Source of the DNA: Eutreptiella sp. 'Long Island Sound 2002'
Taxonomy: Eukaryota; Euglenozoa; Euglenophyceae; Eutreptiales; Eutreptiaceae
NCBI GenBank assembly: GCA_964036045.1
Contig: OZ038381.1
Coordinates: 149,119,596-149,183,595 of the forward strand
Reading direction: 5' to 3'
Length of the DNA stretch: 64,000 nt
Within the stretch, counting starts at the first letter, position 1. The number at the start of each line of letters is the position of its first letter. This document shows, in pieces, positions 32,308-43,285 of this stretch. The position numbers and the translations under genes were made by a program. Below the pieces are notes generated by a model. It made no database searches. It was not told the origin of the DNA and saw only the letters and a program-made list of their open reading frames with translations.

Positions 32308-32367
32308 GTTCAGTGTGTTTTTCTTGTGCTTCTGCTCAGAGTTGGATCGACAGGTTCTCAGGGCTTG

Positions 32368-32379
32368 TCTCTGCTACCA
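32368..32379 (-). other. Primer binding site of family A
   Basis: On the minus strand TGGTAGCAGAGA, matching 11 of 12 bases of the complement of the animal-type initiator Met tRNA 3' end. It lies 60 bases upstream of the A gag ATG and sets the inner end of the A LTR at 32380. Confidence 0.7.
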
Positions 32380-33290
32380 GAAAGATGTGCTTGATTAGTG
32401 CCCTATAGATTTTGATGAAATCCTGCAGGTTTATGATGGTGAAATCCCAAAATCAAAGGAGCAAGTAGAGCAAGAACAGGATGTGGATCGAATCAATGAA
32501 TAGTTTGAAATCCAGTGTAACACAGAAGGGCCGCAGATAGACAAAGCAGGTATAAACACAGAGATTCAGTCACAAATGGATAATACAAAAGATTTTATAT
32601 GAAAACTGGGCTGACTCTAGCCTCAAAGATAGCATCTAGCACTTCATGTTCACTCTTTTGGGTGCAATGGTGCTGGTTAGGAATGTGAGGTATAGGTGTC
32701 AGGCCAGACACAGAATATGACTTGGCCAAGCAACTGAATTCAGAATCAAATTAAAGCGTAGAACCACAATAAGTGGTAGAACCAATTGAGTATAGGGGTC
32801 TTGGGGTGGGAGACCACTAGGCTTAACCTCCAAGGCCTAAAGCATGAAATGCCTATTTTTTTTCGGTATATCCCCCATGAAGGAAGATACCTCCGCTCAG
32901 TTGAGTGGTAGGGGTGAACTTCATGGGGGGGCTAGGGTTACAACCCTAGTTACTTTGAGAAAGTGTACTTTAGGCTTCAAAAGAGAGATCAAAATACTTA
33001 AGTTAGTCTTAGCATCAACGAAAGGGTTTTAAGGGGGGCTTGGCCTGGATCAAGCCCTCAAAGAAAGACATGGCAGTGACTGTTTCTTACTCTGACCCTT
33101 GGTCACAAAACTGATTCCACTGATCACGCTGCTGCTTCTGCTGCTTCTGCCTGCCGCTTCCGCAGCTTCCGCAGATTTTACGTCAGCTTTTTAATAAGTT
33201 TAATAAGTTAATTAGTTTAATAGCTAATCCTGTTAGATCACTAATCAATAAAGCCGTCAGAATTGAAAATATTAAGGTGCCGCAGCTGCC
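32380..33290 (-). other. Probable family A LTR and flank
   Basis: The sequence outside the A primer binding site should be its 5' LTR, but no second A LTR exists in the window because the other end was lost at 15186. Its outer boundary is therefore unknown. It holds inverted repeats CCCCCATGAAG/CTTCATGGGGG (about 32872-32941) and CTAGGGTT-AC-AACCCTAG (about 32931-32949), and no supported ORF. Confidence 0.4.
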
Positions 33291-33936
33291 GTCTAGAGGT
33301 TTGGGTACTAGTGCTGCCCGAAAGGTTAAAACTGCATTGAGAATGGTATGGGTAAACAATCGAACTTTGTTTCCTTGCTTAACTGTGCTTTGGTGTCGTG
33401 CATTCAACCAAACTACGTGGATTTTGCGCAAAAATCACTTGTGCCTGGTTTTTGTAAGTGAAATGAGCTTCCGTCTAGAGGTTTGGGTACTAGAGTGCTC
33501 CCCAAAACGTCAAGAAAGCATTGAGAATGATATGAACAAACAATGATTGCAATTGAACAATGTTTCCTTGCTTGGATGTGCCTTGGTGTCGTGCATTCAA
33601 CCAAACTACGTGATTTTTGCTCAAAAATCACTTATGCTTGGTTTTTGTAAGTGAAATCAGCTTCCGTCTAGAGGTTTGGGTACTAGAGTGCTCCCCAAAA
33701 CGTCAAAAACGCATTGAGAATGATATGAACAAATAATGATTGCAATTGAACTTTGTTTCCTTGCTTAGATGTGCTTTGGTGTTGTGCATCCAACCAAAAT
33801 ACGTGATTTTTGCGCAAAAATCACTTATGCTTGGTTTTCCTAAGTGAAATCAGCTTCCGCCTAGAGGTTTGGGTACTAGGGTGCTCCCCGAAAGGTTAAA
33901 AACACATTGAGATTGGTATGGGTAAATAATGATTGC
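33291..33936. repeat. 193-bp satellite, about 3.5 units
   Basis: The landmark GTCTAGAGGTTTGGGTACTAG recurs at 33291, 33473, 33666 and (as GCCTAGAGG) 33859, spacing 182, 193 and 193 bp. Units include TCGTGCATTCAACCAAACTACG and GCTCAAAAATCACTTATGC-type sequence. Confidence 0.85.
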
Positions 33937-34335
33937 AAGTTAGAAGGATAAAGGCATTAAGTAAACAATGTGAAAACGTTCTGAAAAAGAAGTGGAATCA
34001 GTGCAAGCAGTGAAAAAAGATGGGGTGCCAAGAGGTGCCATCCCGGTTGTGCTAATGCGCAATTTGGCTGTGGGGAACACTTATACCATACCAAATTATG
34101 TCCAAGGTGGCAAGTTAGAAGGAAGTGAAATCAGTGAAGAATGCTCTGAAAAAGAAGTAAATCCAGTGCAAGCAGTGAAAGAAAATTGGGTGCCCAGAGG
34201 TGCCATCCTGGTTGTGCTGTGGGGAACACTTATACAATAATAATCTATGTCCAAGGTGGCAAGTTAGAAGGAAGTGGAAAAGGTGAAAAAAGTGAAGAGA
34301 GTTCTGAAAAAGAAGTGAAATCACTTTTGTGAGGA
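33937..34335. repeat. 150-175-bp tandem repeat
   Basis: The landmark AAGTTAGAAGGA occurs at 33937, 34112 and 34261. Units contain GTGCAAGCAGTGAAA, GAGGTGCCATCC and GGGGAACACTTATAC. It directly follows the 193-bp satellite and shares its start region with the last unit of that array. Confidence 0.8.
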
Positions 34336-34339
34336 AGGG

Positions 34340-35757
34340 TCAGCTTAAGGATGACAGTGTGCGGCCCAGGACAGAGATTTCATGCCCACCTCACCCCCAA
34401 GGATGCCGCACTCAGGGGCCCACCTCGACCTGGAGGAAATACGGAGGGCATCCGACATCCACCACAGAGCGCCCTCACACAACCTTGTAGACACCCTCTG
34501 AGCGCATTTCTAGGGCGTCCGCAGCAATCGACGCTTCGCGGCAGCCCTCCTCCCACATGGGGCTACCAACATCTGTGTGCGGCAACTCAAGGCGCTCCTC
34601 ACCCTGGGACAATGTACCCCGGACGACCTCATCGACGTATGGACCTGGTGGTTCAACTACCACCAGCCGGACCAGGGGCGGATATGGGTCCCGCACCTCG
34701 CCTGGGCACACACGCTCATTGCCTCGCCGACCTCAGCCCGACCTGCACCCAACCCCGGAGGCCCGACGCAAGCCGCGCCGCAACTAAGCGCCAACGCCCT
34801 CAACATCCCACCGTACAATGGCCTCGCGTACTGGGAAAGCAGGACAGCCAGAGAGAGGGGGCACATCCTCCGGACGACGATGGAGCGCTACACGCAAACG
34901 GTGGGTCCGGGGGCACACGCGGACCCTCTGGCGCGAAACACCCCCAGCACCGTGGCCTTTGTGGTGTTGGAAAGCACCCACTACTACCAGGTGACGATCA
35001 CACCAAGACCACTGAGACGCCGCTGGGACTTTGAGGCCGTTGACTCCATGCCCCCCAGGGGCATGAACCTGCCGGATGGCCCCACTCCACTGCTTCCGGG
35101 GAAGCCTCCAGACCCGCTGACGGCGATCGTATCTGGCATGGCCAGCACATTGCACCCCGGACATGCCCTCTACTGCCGTTGGCGACGGGCCCAAGGGAGG
35201 TGGCAGCATACCAAGGAATGGTCAGCAACATGGTGGTTCCACCTGAATGGCCGGCAACAGACAGAGGCCATCGCGCCCCACGAACGGACGACCGGACGGC
35301 CCGCCACGGACAACTTGTGCCCGGTATTCACGATCCACCAGATCCGGACATTGGCGGCAGGACAGGTGTCACCCGCCATCCACATGAAGGAGGAAGCACG
35401 AGCAGCACATACAGCCCTCGTGAGCGACATCTTTGCCGCCCTCTGCACCGCCGTCACCAGACATCCGGGTAATCCCGACGCCTTGAGTTCCCCGATGCCT
35501 TGACCAGCGGCAAGCCAGAACCCAGACCCCCCCAGGACACATAGATCACTGGGACCGCTACCATACCCCACCGGCCACCACTGGATCACAGGCGCCGACA
35601 GATATGACCACCACCCCGCCCGCCCACTGGGATGGGGCACAGGGGTGGCACCATTGAGACCACTTCCACACAACCGCACCGACTACGCGCCCAAGCCTCC
35701 GATGTTCAGCTGCGGTGCGTACTCGGTGTGTACCAAGGGGTCCCAGGGGGGCCCATG
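34340..35757 (+). pseudogene. Element E: relative of the conserved block of element C, possibly Ulp1-like
   Basis: Main frame 34577-35503, continuing in the same frame past a TGA to 35757. Ordered blocks shared with 11283-12388: LLTLGQCTPDDLIDVW (C: AATLGEGVRDFLFDAF), GRIWVPHLAWAHTLI (C: SRIWVPPIDWGRHLV), HALYCRWRRAQGRWQ then RQQTEA (C: RAMYCLAKWTQRTWR then QQTEA), and LCPVFTIHQIRTLAAG (C: PCPYIVAARLMTLLWPG). Candidate catalytic residues in Ulp1 order are His at 34979 (STHYYQV), Asp at 35042 (AVDSMPP) and Cys at 35318. The last exon-like part, after the stop, includes GHHWITGADRYD and FSCGAYSVC, a second possible His/Cys pair. Upstream of 34577 the frame has stops. Function is unproven; conservation between the two copies is the firm observation. 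Confidence 0.45.
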
Positions 35758-36230
35758 ACACATCCAGGGCACCGGTCACGTACACTGGTCAGACAACCTG
35801 CGGCCCGGGGGCGCCCAGAATGCTATACAGGACTGCACACGCCACACCGTGCGCCCTGGACCCACCCTGGCCAAGAGCCGGACTGTGCAAGGGGCTCTCA
35901 GGCCACGGCACAGTCTTCCTCCAGTGTGCCCTTCGGTTGGAAGCCCGAATGTGAACGCCACAGCGAAGCGCAGCCCACCACACCGATATGCTCCCAGACG
36001 CGGGGACATGGGACCAATCACGCGACTACGCCCGGAACACCGCCAAGGCGGTCCAGCGCACTGCGCCGCAAGGCGTGCACACCCCCACAACCAAGCCAGT
36101 AGCCCCCCCCTTATTCCGGACGAGGTCGGACACAGCGCCCAGAAAGGAGGATGCCAGGAAGCCGACGAACCACACAACCACTGACCCACCGGCCCCGACG
36201 GCGGCGCTGAGAAGAGCTACATCGTGCTAT
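35758..36230 (+). other. GC-rich 3' part of element E
   Basis: Composition matches element E, then changes abruptly to AT-rich at about 36230. Several short open frames exist (for example 35849-36184) but none shows a motif. Probably the decayed end of the same element. Confidence 0.4.
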
Positions 36231-37212
36231 AGAGTTATAAATGTGCTTGATTCATTGAGATTGCTGCCCAAAGGCTAGAACCATGGATGAAAACTTATGT
36301 CTGGTTTTGTATCTGGATGCGAAAGAAACATAAAAAAGACCATGTAGTGGCAACCACAAAAAGGAAACAAAGTACCTAAGTGTGCCGAGCACACACAACC
36401 AAAAATCGCAAAAAGCTGCCGAGCAAGGGGCCAGGTAGAATGGTGGCCATTGGTTTTGGGTGTCAAGTTGCATCCGACAACCTAGTTTCCATTACTTACA
36501 CTCTGTATCTCTTCTTTCTTTGTACATACGTGAATACATGGAACGGTATCAAAAGGGAGACAATCGACATGCATCTTGAGCAGAAATGGCGTAGTTTTTC
36601 GGCAATCGAAGATGTCATGTGGAAACAGGCACACCACAATGCTCATAAAAAGTTTTGAATAGCGAAGCGTTTAAAGAGATGGAAAGTTCGACGATTACCG
36701 CTTGCAGACAGAAAACGGTTCCTTCGGAAGCAGCCTGACCACAAAATATCCTTAGCAACTACCTTGTGCTGCAAAAGGGGCCTGTGTATTTCAAGCTGGT
36801 GTGTTCCCGGTGATATACCCAAATTGTGCCAAAATAGCACTTGGGTGGCCAAGTAGCCGGACCAAAATTCTTTGAACACGCGCGCGCAGCACGACACATA
36901 AAAAAAGTACCTAATCTGGCTAGATTTGGCTTGCCGAGAAATGGCACAAAAAGTGCGCTTGCATGCTCTGTGCATTCCAGTACACCTCCTTGCAAGTACA
37001 CGGAATTCCCGGGAAAGATGGTGCTGAAACATTCCAAGATCTGGAAAGGTGTCTAAACTACCATCCTTGCACCACCAGAAAGGTCAGACAACAGAAGAAA
37101 ACAAAATCAAAGAAGCCGCTTTTGCAAAGTGCTGAAGCGCCGCTTTGTGTACTCTCCAGCCCATTAGGAGCCACAATACTGAGACGGGGCAAGCAGCCTC
37201 AGAGGATGAGAA
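36231..37212. other. AT-rich stretch, no gene seen
   Basis: No motif-supported ORF, repeat array or RNA gene was recognised. Confidence 0.5.
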
Positions 37213-37400
37213 AACGTGGAGTCCCGGAGGGAGGTAGGTAGGTAGGTGCACTCGGTCGTGGAGAGGTGCCCCAAGGTTCCCGCTGGCGTTGCCGCTGTGA
37301 CGAACAGGAAGAGGCTCCGCGCTTGAAGAGGGGAGATCGCTTACATCCCACTAGACCTGGCTGATGGCCCCCAACTAAGCGGCCCCGGGCAGCACCTGGA
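37213..37400 (+). repeat. (TAGG)n-headed dispersed repeat, copy alpha
   Basis: Begins GAGGTAGGTAGGTAGGTGC and continues through TTACATCCCACTAGACCTGG and AAGCGGCCCCGGGCAGCACC. Similar in order to 38500-38660. A short GC-rich unit with a tetranucleotide tail suggests a SINE or a LINE 3' end. The minus strand reads GGTCTAGTGGGATGTAAG, weakly A-box-like. Confidence 0.5.
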
Positions 37401-37663
37401 GGGAGCCGCAGAGCAAGATAAAAACAAAGAGACTTCAACGAGAGATCAAGAGCGAATTTTACGGAATGAGGTATTTTCAAGGTAGATATAGAAAGGAAAT
37501 ACGTAAAAGATAGCATAGCAGAGACAACAATTTCAACCAGTATTGAAGTCGCTACACCTCGAACATGCATGTTTTTGCATCATCCTTTTAACCCAGCAGA
37601 CCCCTATTTTTGCCCATTTGTGCTCCCTTCTTGCTCGGTTTTCCCCTGTTTCCCGTTTTTTTC

Positions 37664-37735
37664 ACTTTGATTCGAGTTTAATTTCATACGCAAACAGAGT
37701 ATGAAATTAAAGTGTCTTGAGTGAAAGTGGTCTGA
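37664..37735. repeat. Inverted repeat (MITE-like hairpin)
   Basis: TTTAATTTCATAC (37677-37689) and GTATGAAATTAAA (37699-37711) are perfect complements with a 9-base loop. Pairing extends imperfectly outward through CACTTTGATTCGAG and CTTGAGTGAAAGTG. Confidence 0.6.
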
Positions 37736-38499
37736 AACCGTACCTTTCTTTGTTGTGCGTGTGTTTTCATAATGGAGTTCATTTTGGAATACACCTTCAT
37801 ACTGTTTTATTCATTGTGAAACGACGTATGAGAACAGGTGCCCCAAAAAGAGGTAGGTCCTTGAGAAATTGAATGCAAGCAGCACTGCTTCAGCATAACT
37901 CGGAATGACAAGAATGACTACTCAATGGAGTGTAAGGTTCGGCATATCAGCGGAGATCCATTTGCAGCATATCTTGAATGCATCCGCCACGTTTCCATCA
38001 CATGTCATGTGAGCAGTGAGAGGTTGGTGTATACAGCAAGCATGAAAGTACACATAGGTTTGATCGTCATATAAGAATGGGCGACGACGTTTGTGCGCGC
38101 TAGTTACATGAGATAGGCAGCTATTGAAAGCGACACTGAAAACATAGACAGGGATGACGAAGTCCATATATACTACACCTTCAACAAATGTCAGTTGGAC
38201 AGAATGAATAAGTATAGTACACTTCAAAATGGTGGCGCGCGTTAGCAGAGGAAGCGGCATTGCCAATGGACAAAATTGCTCATATGATTACAGGTACAGT
38301 CGCAAACAGAAATTGGAGCTTGCATCTTTGCTCTTTACCACAGGGGCTAACAGAACGCGGTTGTACACTGCTTATTCAGTGTTGAACTCCTGAATCATAA
38401 TGTCGGAAAGTTCATAAGATAGACAATAGAGGCGTCGATGGCAATTAGCGGGCCATCCGTGAGAAACAAAACCGATCACAAAGGTTGCGATGATAATTT

Positions 38500-38660
38500 G
38501 TAGAGGTAGATAGGTAGATAGGTGCTCTTCATCCTGCGGAGGCGCCCCGTATGTCCCCCTAGGGCTCCGGGCATGAAGAAGGGAGGGCGTCTTACATCCG
38601 ACTAGACCTGACCGTCGGACCCCAACAAAGCGGCACCGGGCATCACTGGGAGGGGTGATC
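38500..38660 (+). repeat. (TAGG/TAGA)n-headed dispersed repeat, copy beta
   Basis: Begins GAGGTAGATAGGTAGATAGG and carries TTACATCCGACTAGACCTG and AAGCGGCACCGGGCATCAC, colinear with 37213-37400 but diverged and shorter in the middle. Confidence 0.5.
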
Positions 38661-39706
38661 ACCACAAGCGTGACAGACGTCTGACGCCGGGAGGATGTGC
38701 CCCCGCGCTTGCGCACGTTTCCTCCTTTCGATGGAACACTAGGGGTTCCCCGGATTTCCTGGTGTATCCCGTTCCCAAGGCACGCCAGCGGCATGGTCTT
38801 GGTACTTTGGTTCCGGGGTGCTTGGTTGCTGCACACTCCGCCTCGATACCCAAAGCAGCGCTGCCCTTAGGATGCAGCCTTACCCCTAGGCTCTGGATCA
38901 CCTTTGACCGGGTCACCAGCATGGCGCGGGCTGCATCAGTGCCCGGGCTAGGAACACTGGGTTTCCTACTGATTTGAGCCGCGCCCGTTTGGGTTCTGGG
39001 TTTTGCCGTTTCCTTTCCTGATTAGGCTCGGTGTTGTGCGCGCTCAGGTTAGGGTGTTCTCCTTCTCTTCGCATTTGCTCGGCGGGGCTTGCGGTTTGTG
39101 CGCGTCGTAAAATTGTCCTAAGCCGCCATATGTTTTTTCAAGTACTCCCCGTGCTATTTTACCAACTTCCATGTAAGCAGGGCCGGTACGGGCGCGTTTC
39201 CCTTAACCGAGCGTGTCAAAAGCAAGGGCACAGCACTAGACAAGAATTCCTAAACATTGCTGAAACTCAGAGTGAGCGCAGCGATTACAAAAGTAGCCCT
39301 TTCGTACCTATAGGGACGAAAGGAGATACATCATGCAACCACAAAAACAGTATGTACACAAGACAAATTGGCACAAAGGGAGTCAGAGCAATGGGCTAGG
39401 GTCCCATACAGAAACAAGGGTGGTTATGGGAACCCAGGATCTTCACCCCGACACACATAGGGGGGCAGGATACAACTCAACGTCGGTCCTGAGATTTACT
39501 GCAGGCGTCAGGGCACACAAGCAGAAACCCTCAGAAATCAGAGGTCACTGACCTTCAAGTGCTCCCTACCCACAGTAGGGGCATTCTGAAGAAATCCTTG
39601 TAGGGGCTGTCAAAGGGCAACAGTACACCAACATAATCCGCAAATATCTTGGTCTATCTTAACGATACAGGGACAATGTATCTGGGCAAAGTTCAACTCC
39701 AAGGTT
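38661..39706. other. Intergenic stretch, no gene seen
   Basis: No motif-supported ORF. GTAAAATTGTCCTAA followed by a GCC..ATG..TTTT pattern at about 39107 recurs at about 43386, on the two sides of repeat R copy 1. Confidence 0.4.
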
Positions 39707-40372
39707 TGGACAAAAACTCCATGGTAGTGGGTCTCCATGGTCAACAAAAGTGAGGACATGAAATTCAAAGGTTGAAAATGAGGTCAAGCTTTCTGATGCT
39801 CAAACTCTGTACATGGCCGCAAATAATACCAACAAAGAGGAAATGCAAAGTACACACATTCTCAATCATGCACAATTAGAAACTGGGTTCAAACACTCCA
39901 CAGACTCCGAGAACCTAGCCCGGAAAGTGAGCGGAGGATTGGGTAAAAGTCAGTGAAAATTGACATGAAAATGACATAGTGACAAACGCTTAAAATGTCT
40001 CAAAATACTTTACAAAACGAAGATGATTGAGGCTTGAAGCGAGTCAAGCCCTTTTATATCTCTGAAGTACGCATCAAGTACATACAAAACAAGCTTTTGC
40101 TTGACTTCCGGCTCCATGATATCTTAGATATATCATGTCAAAGTTTGAGCACACGACAGAAACTGTGCTCACGACTAAGTCTTCCAAATTGATCCAGTGC
40201 TTAGCCATCTGCTCGGAATGCATGGTGATAAACACATATGTGCACTCCGGACATCTGCCAACATGCATGTTGACAAATTAGCGCAATTTGACACAATGGC
40301 TTCCACACAAAGCTCTCAAAGTGGGTCCATATGAGGGCCAAAAACGGCTCTTTTGGGCCATGGATGGCACCC

Positions 40373-42361
40373 CAGGGTTGGAAAAGACGGCGTATATATA
40401 CGCGTAACGTATATATACGCGTCCTGTATCGCGAGAATACAATACAGTACGCGTTTTGTTCCCAGGCCAGCATCTGGCGCCAGCCGCTGGCGCCGCTGAG
40501 CAAACAAACGTTGCAAAGGATGAACAGTGCAAATGTAAGGTATTTTATAGAATTTGCAATGAATCTGATTTGAACCTCCTTTGATTACGATTGGTGGTTG
40601 AATTCTTCTGCTTCTTCTGCGTGTGCAGGGCGACACAAGAAGCACCTGAAGCAGAAGGAGAAGAAGAACAGGAGGGAAGAATATGACGAGAAAAAGAACA
40701 GAAGAAGGAGCGGAAGAGGCGAAGGAGATCAAAGAGACGTTTAGAAGAAGACAGAAGAAGATCGAGAAGCTGCAGAAGAGAAGAAGACTGAGGAGTGAAG
40801 ACAAAGAAGACGAAGAAGGAGCACAAGAGGAAGAAGGTGCTGTCAGTGTCACTTGAGTGTTCGCGCGTGCTGTGAGTGTCCTTGAGTGTTCGTGCGTGCT
40901 GTGTGTGTCATTTGAGAGCCGCTGCTGCTGCTGAAGCTGCTGCTGCCGCAGTGCTGCTGGATCTGCTGCTGCTTGCCGCAAGCGCTGCTACTGCTTGCTG
41001 GTGATGCTGCTTGCTGGTGCTACTGCTTGCTGCTGCTGCTGCTCCTGCTTGCTCTGTATGTTATTTGAGCGTTCCCGCGTGCTGTGAGTGTAATTTGCGA
41101 GTCGACGCCTGCTGTCAGTGTTTTTTGAGTGTTGGCGCGTGCTGTGAGTCTCACCCGAGTGTTTGCGCGTGCTGTGAGTGTCATGTGAGTGTCCGCGCGT
41201 GCTGTGAGTGTCACTTGAGGGTTCACGCGTGCTGTGGGTGCAATTGAGTGTCGATGCGTGCTGTCGGTGTCGTTTGAGTGTCGTTTGAGTGTCGTTTGAG
41301 GTGCAGCAATTGTTTCTGATGCTCAGGGTCAAAGCCGGGATCGCAACGAGAGAGAATGCGAAGATAAGCGAAGTCAGCAACCAATATCGTCGACTCGTCG
41401 GCACTACAATGCTGCAGGGCAGTACTCCGTTGCTATTTTCTCCTGACTTGCCATCTCACTGCACCAGCCCATCAGACTCGGGCCTGAGGTGGGGACCTGT
41501 CAACAGTCCCTTGCTCTCCAGCTGTGGTTTGGTGCAGCAGTTCAACATGATTTTGCGGCTGATTTCGAGTCCACTTCCAGCCACCACAATGTCTTGTGTC
41601 CTTCCTCACTGGGCTGCTCAGGGGTTCAAGACTGGTGTCGCATTCAGCGTTTTACTGGGCCAGCGGAGTTCATCTCCGATCACTTGCAGTTGTTCATATT
41701 TGTCTTCCTTGACCCTCTGTTCGACGTGCCTGCACACATTGGGTTACTCTACAACACCCATGAATTTCTGCCCCAGCCCCTTCCATATGCTCACAGCACA
41801 AATGCCTCCTATTGTCCACACAGGCCACTGTGTCGTGTGAAGGCCATGGTGTGAAGTAGTTATGAATCTTATTCGAACCTGCCAACTGCTCGTTCAGGTC
41901 CCTCCGGTTTTTTTTTACTTCATCTATTTTGTGCATGCAAGTCGTGTTGAAAAACCAAGTACAAGCACAGGCACGCCACACCGCAGGTTTAGAAAACAAA
42001 TGCATAACTGTCCTCTAGGTTGAGAGACATTTTGGAGGTTTTTCAAACCGGCGTGAGCAATTAAAATAGCTAGCAAAGATAGCTCATGCTTACCCCCAAC
42101 GCTTGTTTACTTTTTTAAATATCTTGAACATGATAAGCAAATATAGAACAAAAGGTATCCAGAAAACGATAGCAGGGCAAAAAACTGTTTTCGCAAACAA
42201 TTGCAGGTTGTAAATTAAAAGAGAATTCTGCAAACTAAAAGAATATGACTTCTGTGAACAAACACTACTTTGTCAGAAAAATTTGGGATACCATACATTA
42301 CATTACAGTACTGTATCTGAAGGATAGAATACATTACACGTACTGTATTGTACCAACACTG
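40373..42361. mobile_element. hAT-like non-autonomous DNA transposon
   Basis: A 1989-bp insertion flanked by the 8-bp direct duplication TGGCACCC (40365-40372 and 42362-42369). The uninterrupted R copy at about 59990 lacks it. The ends are CAGGGTTGG on the left and CCAACACTG on the right, inverted with one mismatch. Subterminal inverted repeats TACAATACAGTACG (about 40439) and CGTACTGTATTGTA (about 42339) lie inside. An 8-bp duplication with CAG(G/T)G ends fits the hAT superfamily. No transposase-like ORF was found, so it would need a partner in trans. It contains a minisatellite. Confidence 0.75.
40838..41295. repeat. 30-bp minisatellite with CTG-rich middle
   Basis: Units of the type GCGTGCTGTGAGTGTCATT plus GAGTGTTCGC recur about every 30 bp at 40838-40915 and 41050-41295, separated by a GCTGCTG-rich stretch. 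On the minus strand the array encodes ten-residue repeats of the form DTHSTRxHSx (within 41404-40988). Confidence 0.75.
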
Positions 42362-43285
42362 TGGCACCCCACCATGGATGTCTTGACGCACCATGGTTAT
42401 TCAATGAATTCCAAAAGTCAACATAAATTGCCTCAAAGTGTTTTGGGTCTGTGTACACCATGGGAAGAGGAATGAACCTTTCTTTTCATTCATCGATTCA
42501 TGCTATTCGTGGAATCCTACTTTTATGACTCAAAGTCAAAAAATACAACATAGCTTCAAATCTGCTTGCAACTCACAGGTTTACTTAATATACAATTCGA
42601 ATGAACACTTGTAGCTTTTCTATGCCTTTTTTTTTAAACGTTACCGAAGCAGTGGCCTAAAGATATGCCTTGCTGAAGTGACCCTATGAAATGATGGCAT
42701 GCCATGACTGATCAAATGAGTGGCAAGGGGGAAGAGAGGCACCGTAAGGTGCCGGCGAGGCTCCTTGACCTAATCAGCATCTCTTTTTTCCTGGGCCTCA
42801 TGTTGATTCCTCCTCTTCGATTTTTACCTCACCTCTTCACGGTTTTTTGATTCCACTGTAGAATCATGATATTGAATGAAGCAGCAGTAAAGTGAAATCA
42901 TCGTCGCTGGCCTTTGTCCAATTTCGGTAACGGCAATTTCATGGTTCCGCGACTTTGGTCGCACGGGCACCAACTGGCCGTATTTACGCAAAGTGGCGCG
43001 ACGCCGGTTCTCGCAGCCACCGAAGCCGACACCCAGGTCCTGTACCTTTGCCGAAATTAACGGAATTTCGCTTCCAAATAAGAAGGGATTGAAATTCCCT
43101 ATCGATTGACGCAAAAAATGACAAAAATGCGCCTAGTCCCCTGAAGTTTCCAAAAGAGTTCAAGCTTCGGGGAACTTGGGATGAGGACTTGTTGTAGGAG
43201 CAAAGTACTGTTTTTGACTTGAAGAGGGGGGGGTAAAGGATGAGTAGTAGATGCATAGGCAGGGGATGTAGGGGGCTTTCTGACA

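Larger units (their letters stand above)
39707..43285 (+). repeat. Dispersed repeat family R, copy 1, split by a hAT-like insertion
   Basis: The parts 39707-40372 and 42362-43285 together are colinear with the uninterrupted copy at 59310-60925. Shared runs include CTCCATGGTAGTGG, GAGGACATGAAATTCAAAGG, GTGTACACCATGGGAAGAGG and CCTAGTCCCCTGAAGTTTCC. No coding motif was found. The family is about 1.6 kb and its class is unknown. Chance ORFs inside are ignored. Confidence 0.75.

Noticed and set aside
32931-32949. Telomere-like CTAGGGTT/AACCCTAG
   Set aside because: A single inverted pair, with no tandem TTTAGGG or TTAGGG array.
33100-34335. CRISPR-like array
   Set aside because: Units of 150-193 bp have no short repeat/spacer structure. 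They are satellites in a eukaryotic context.
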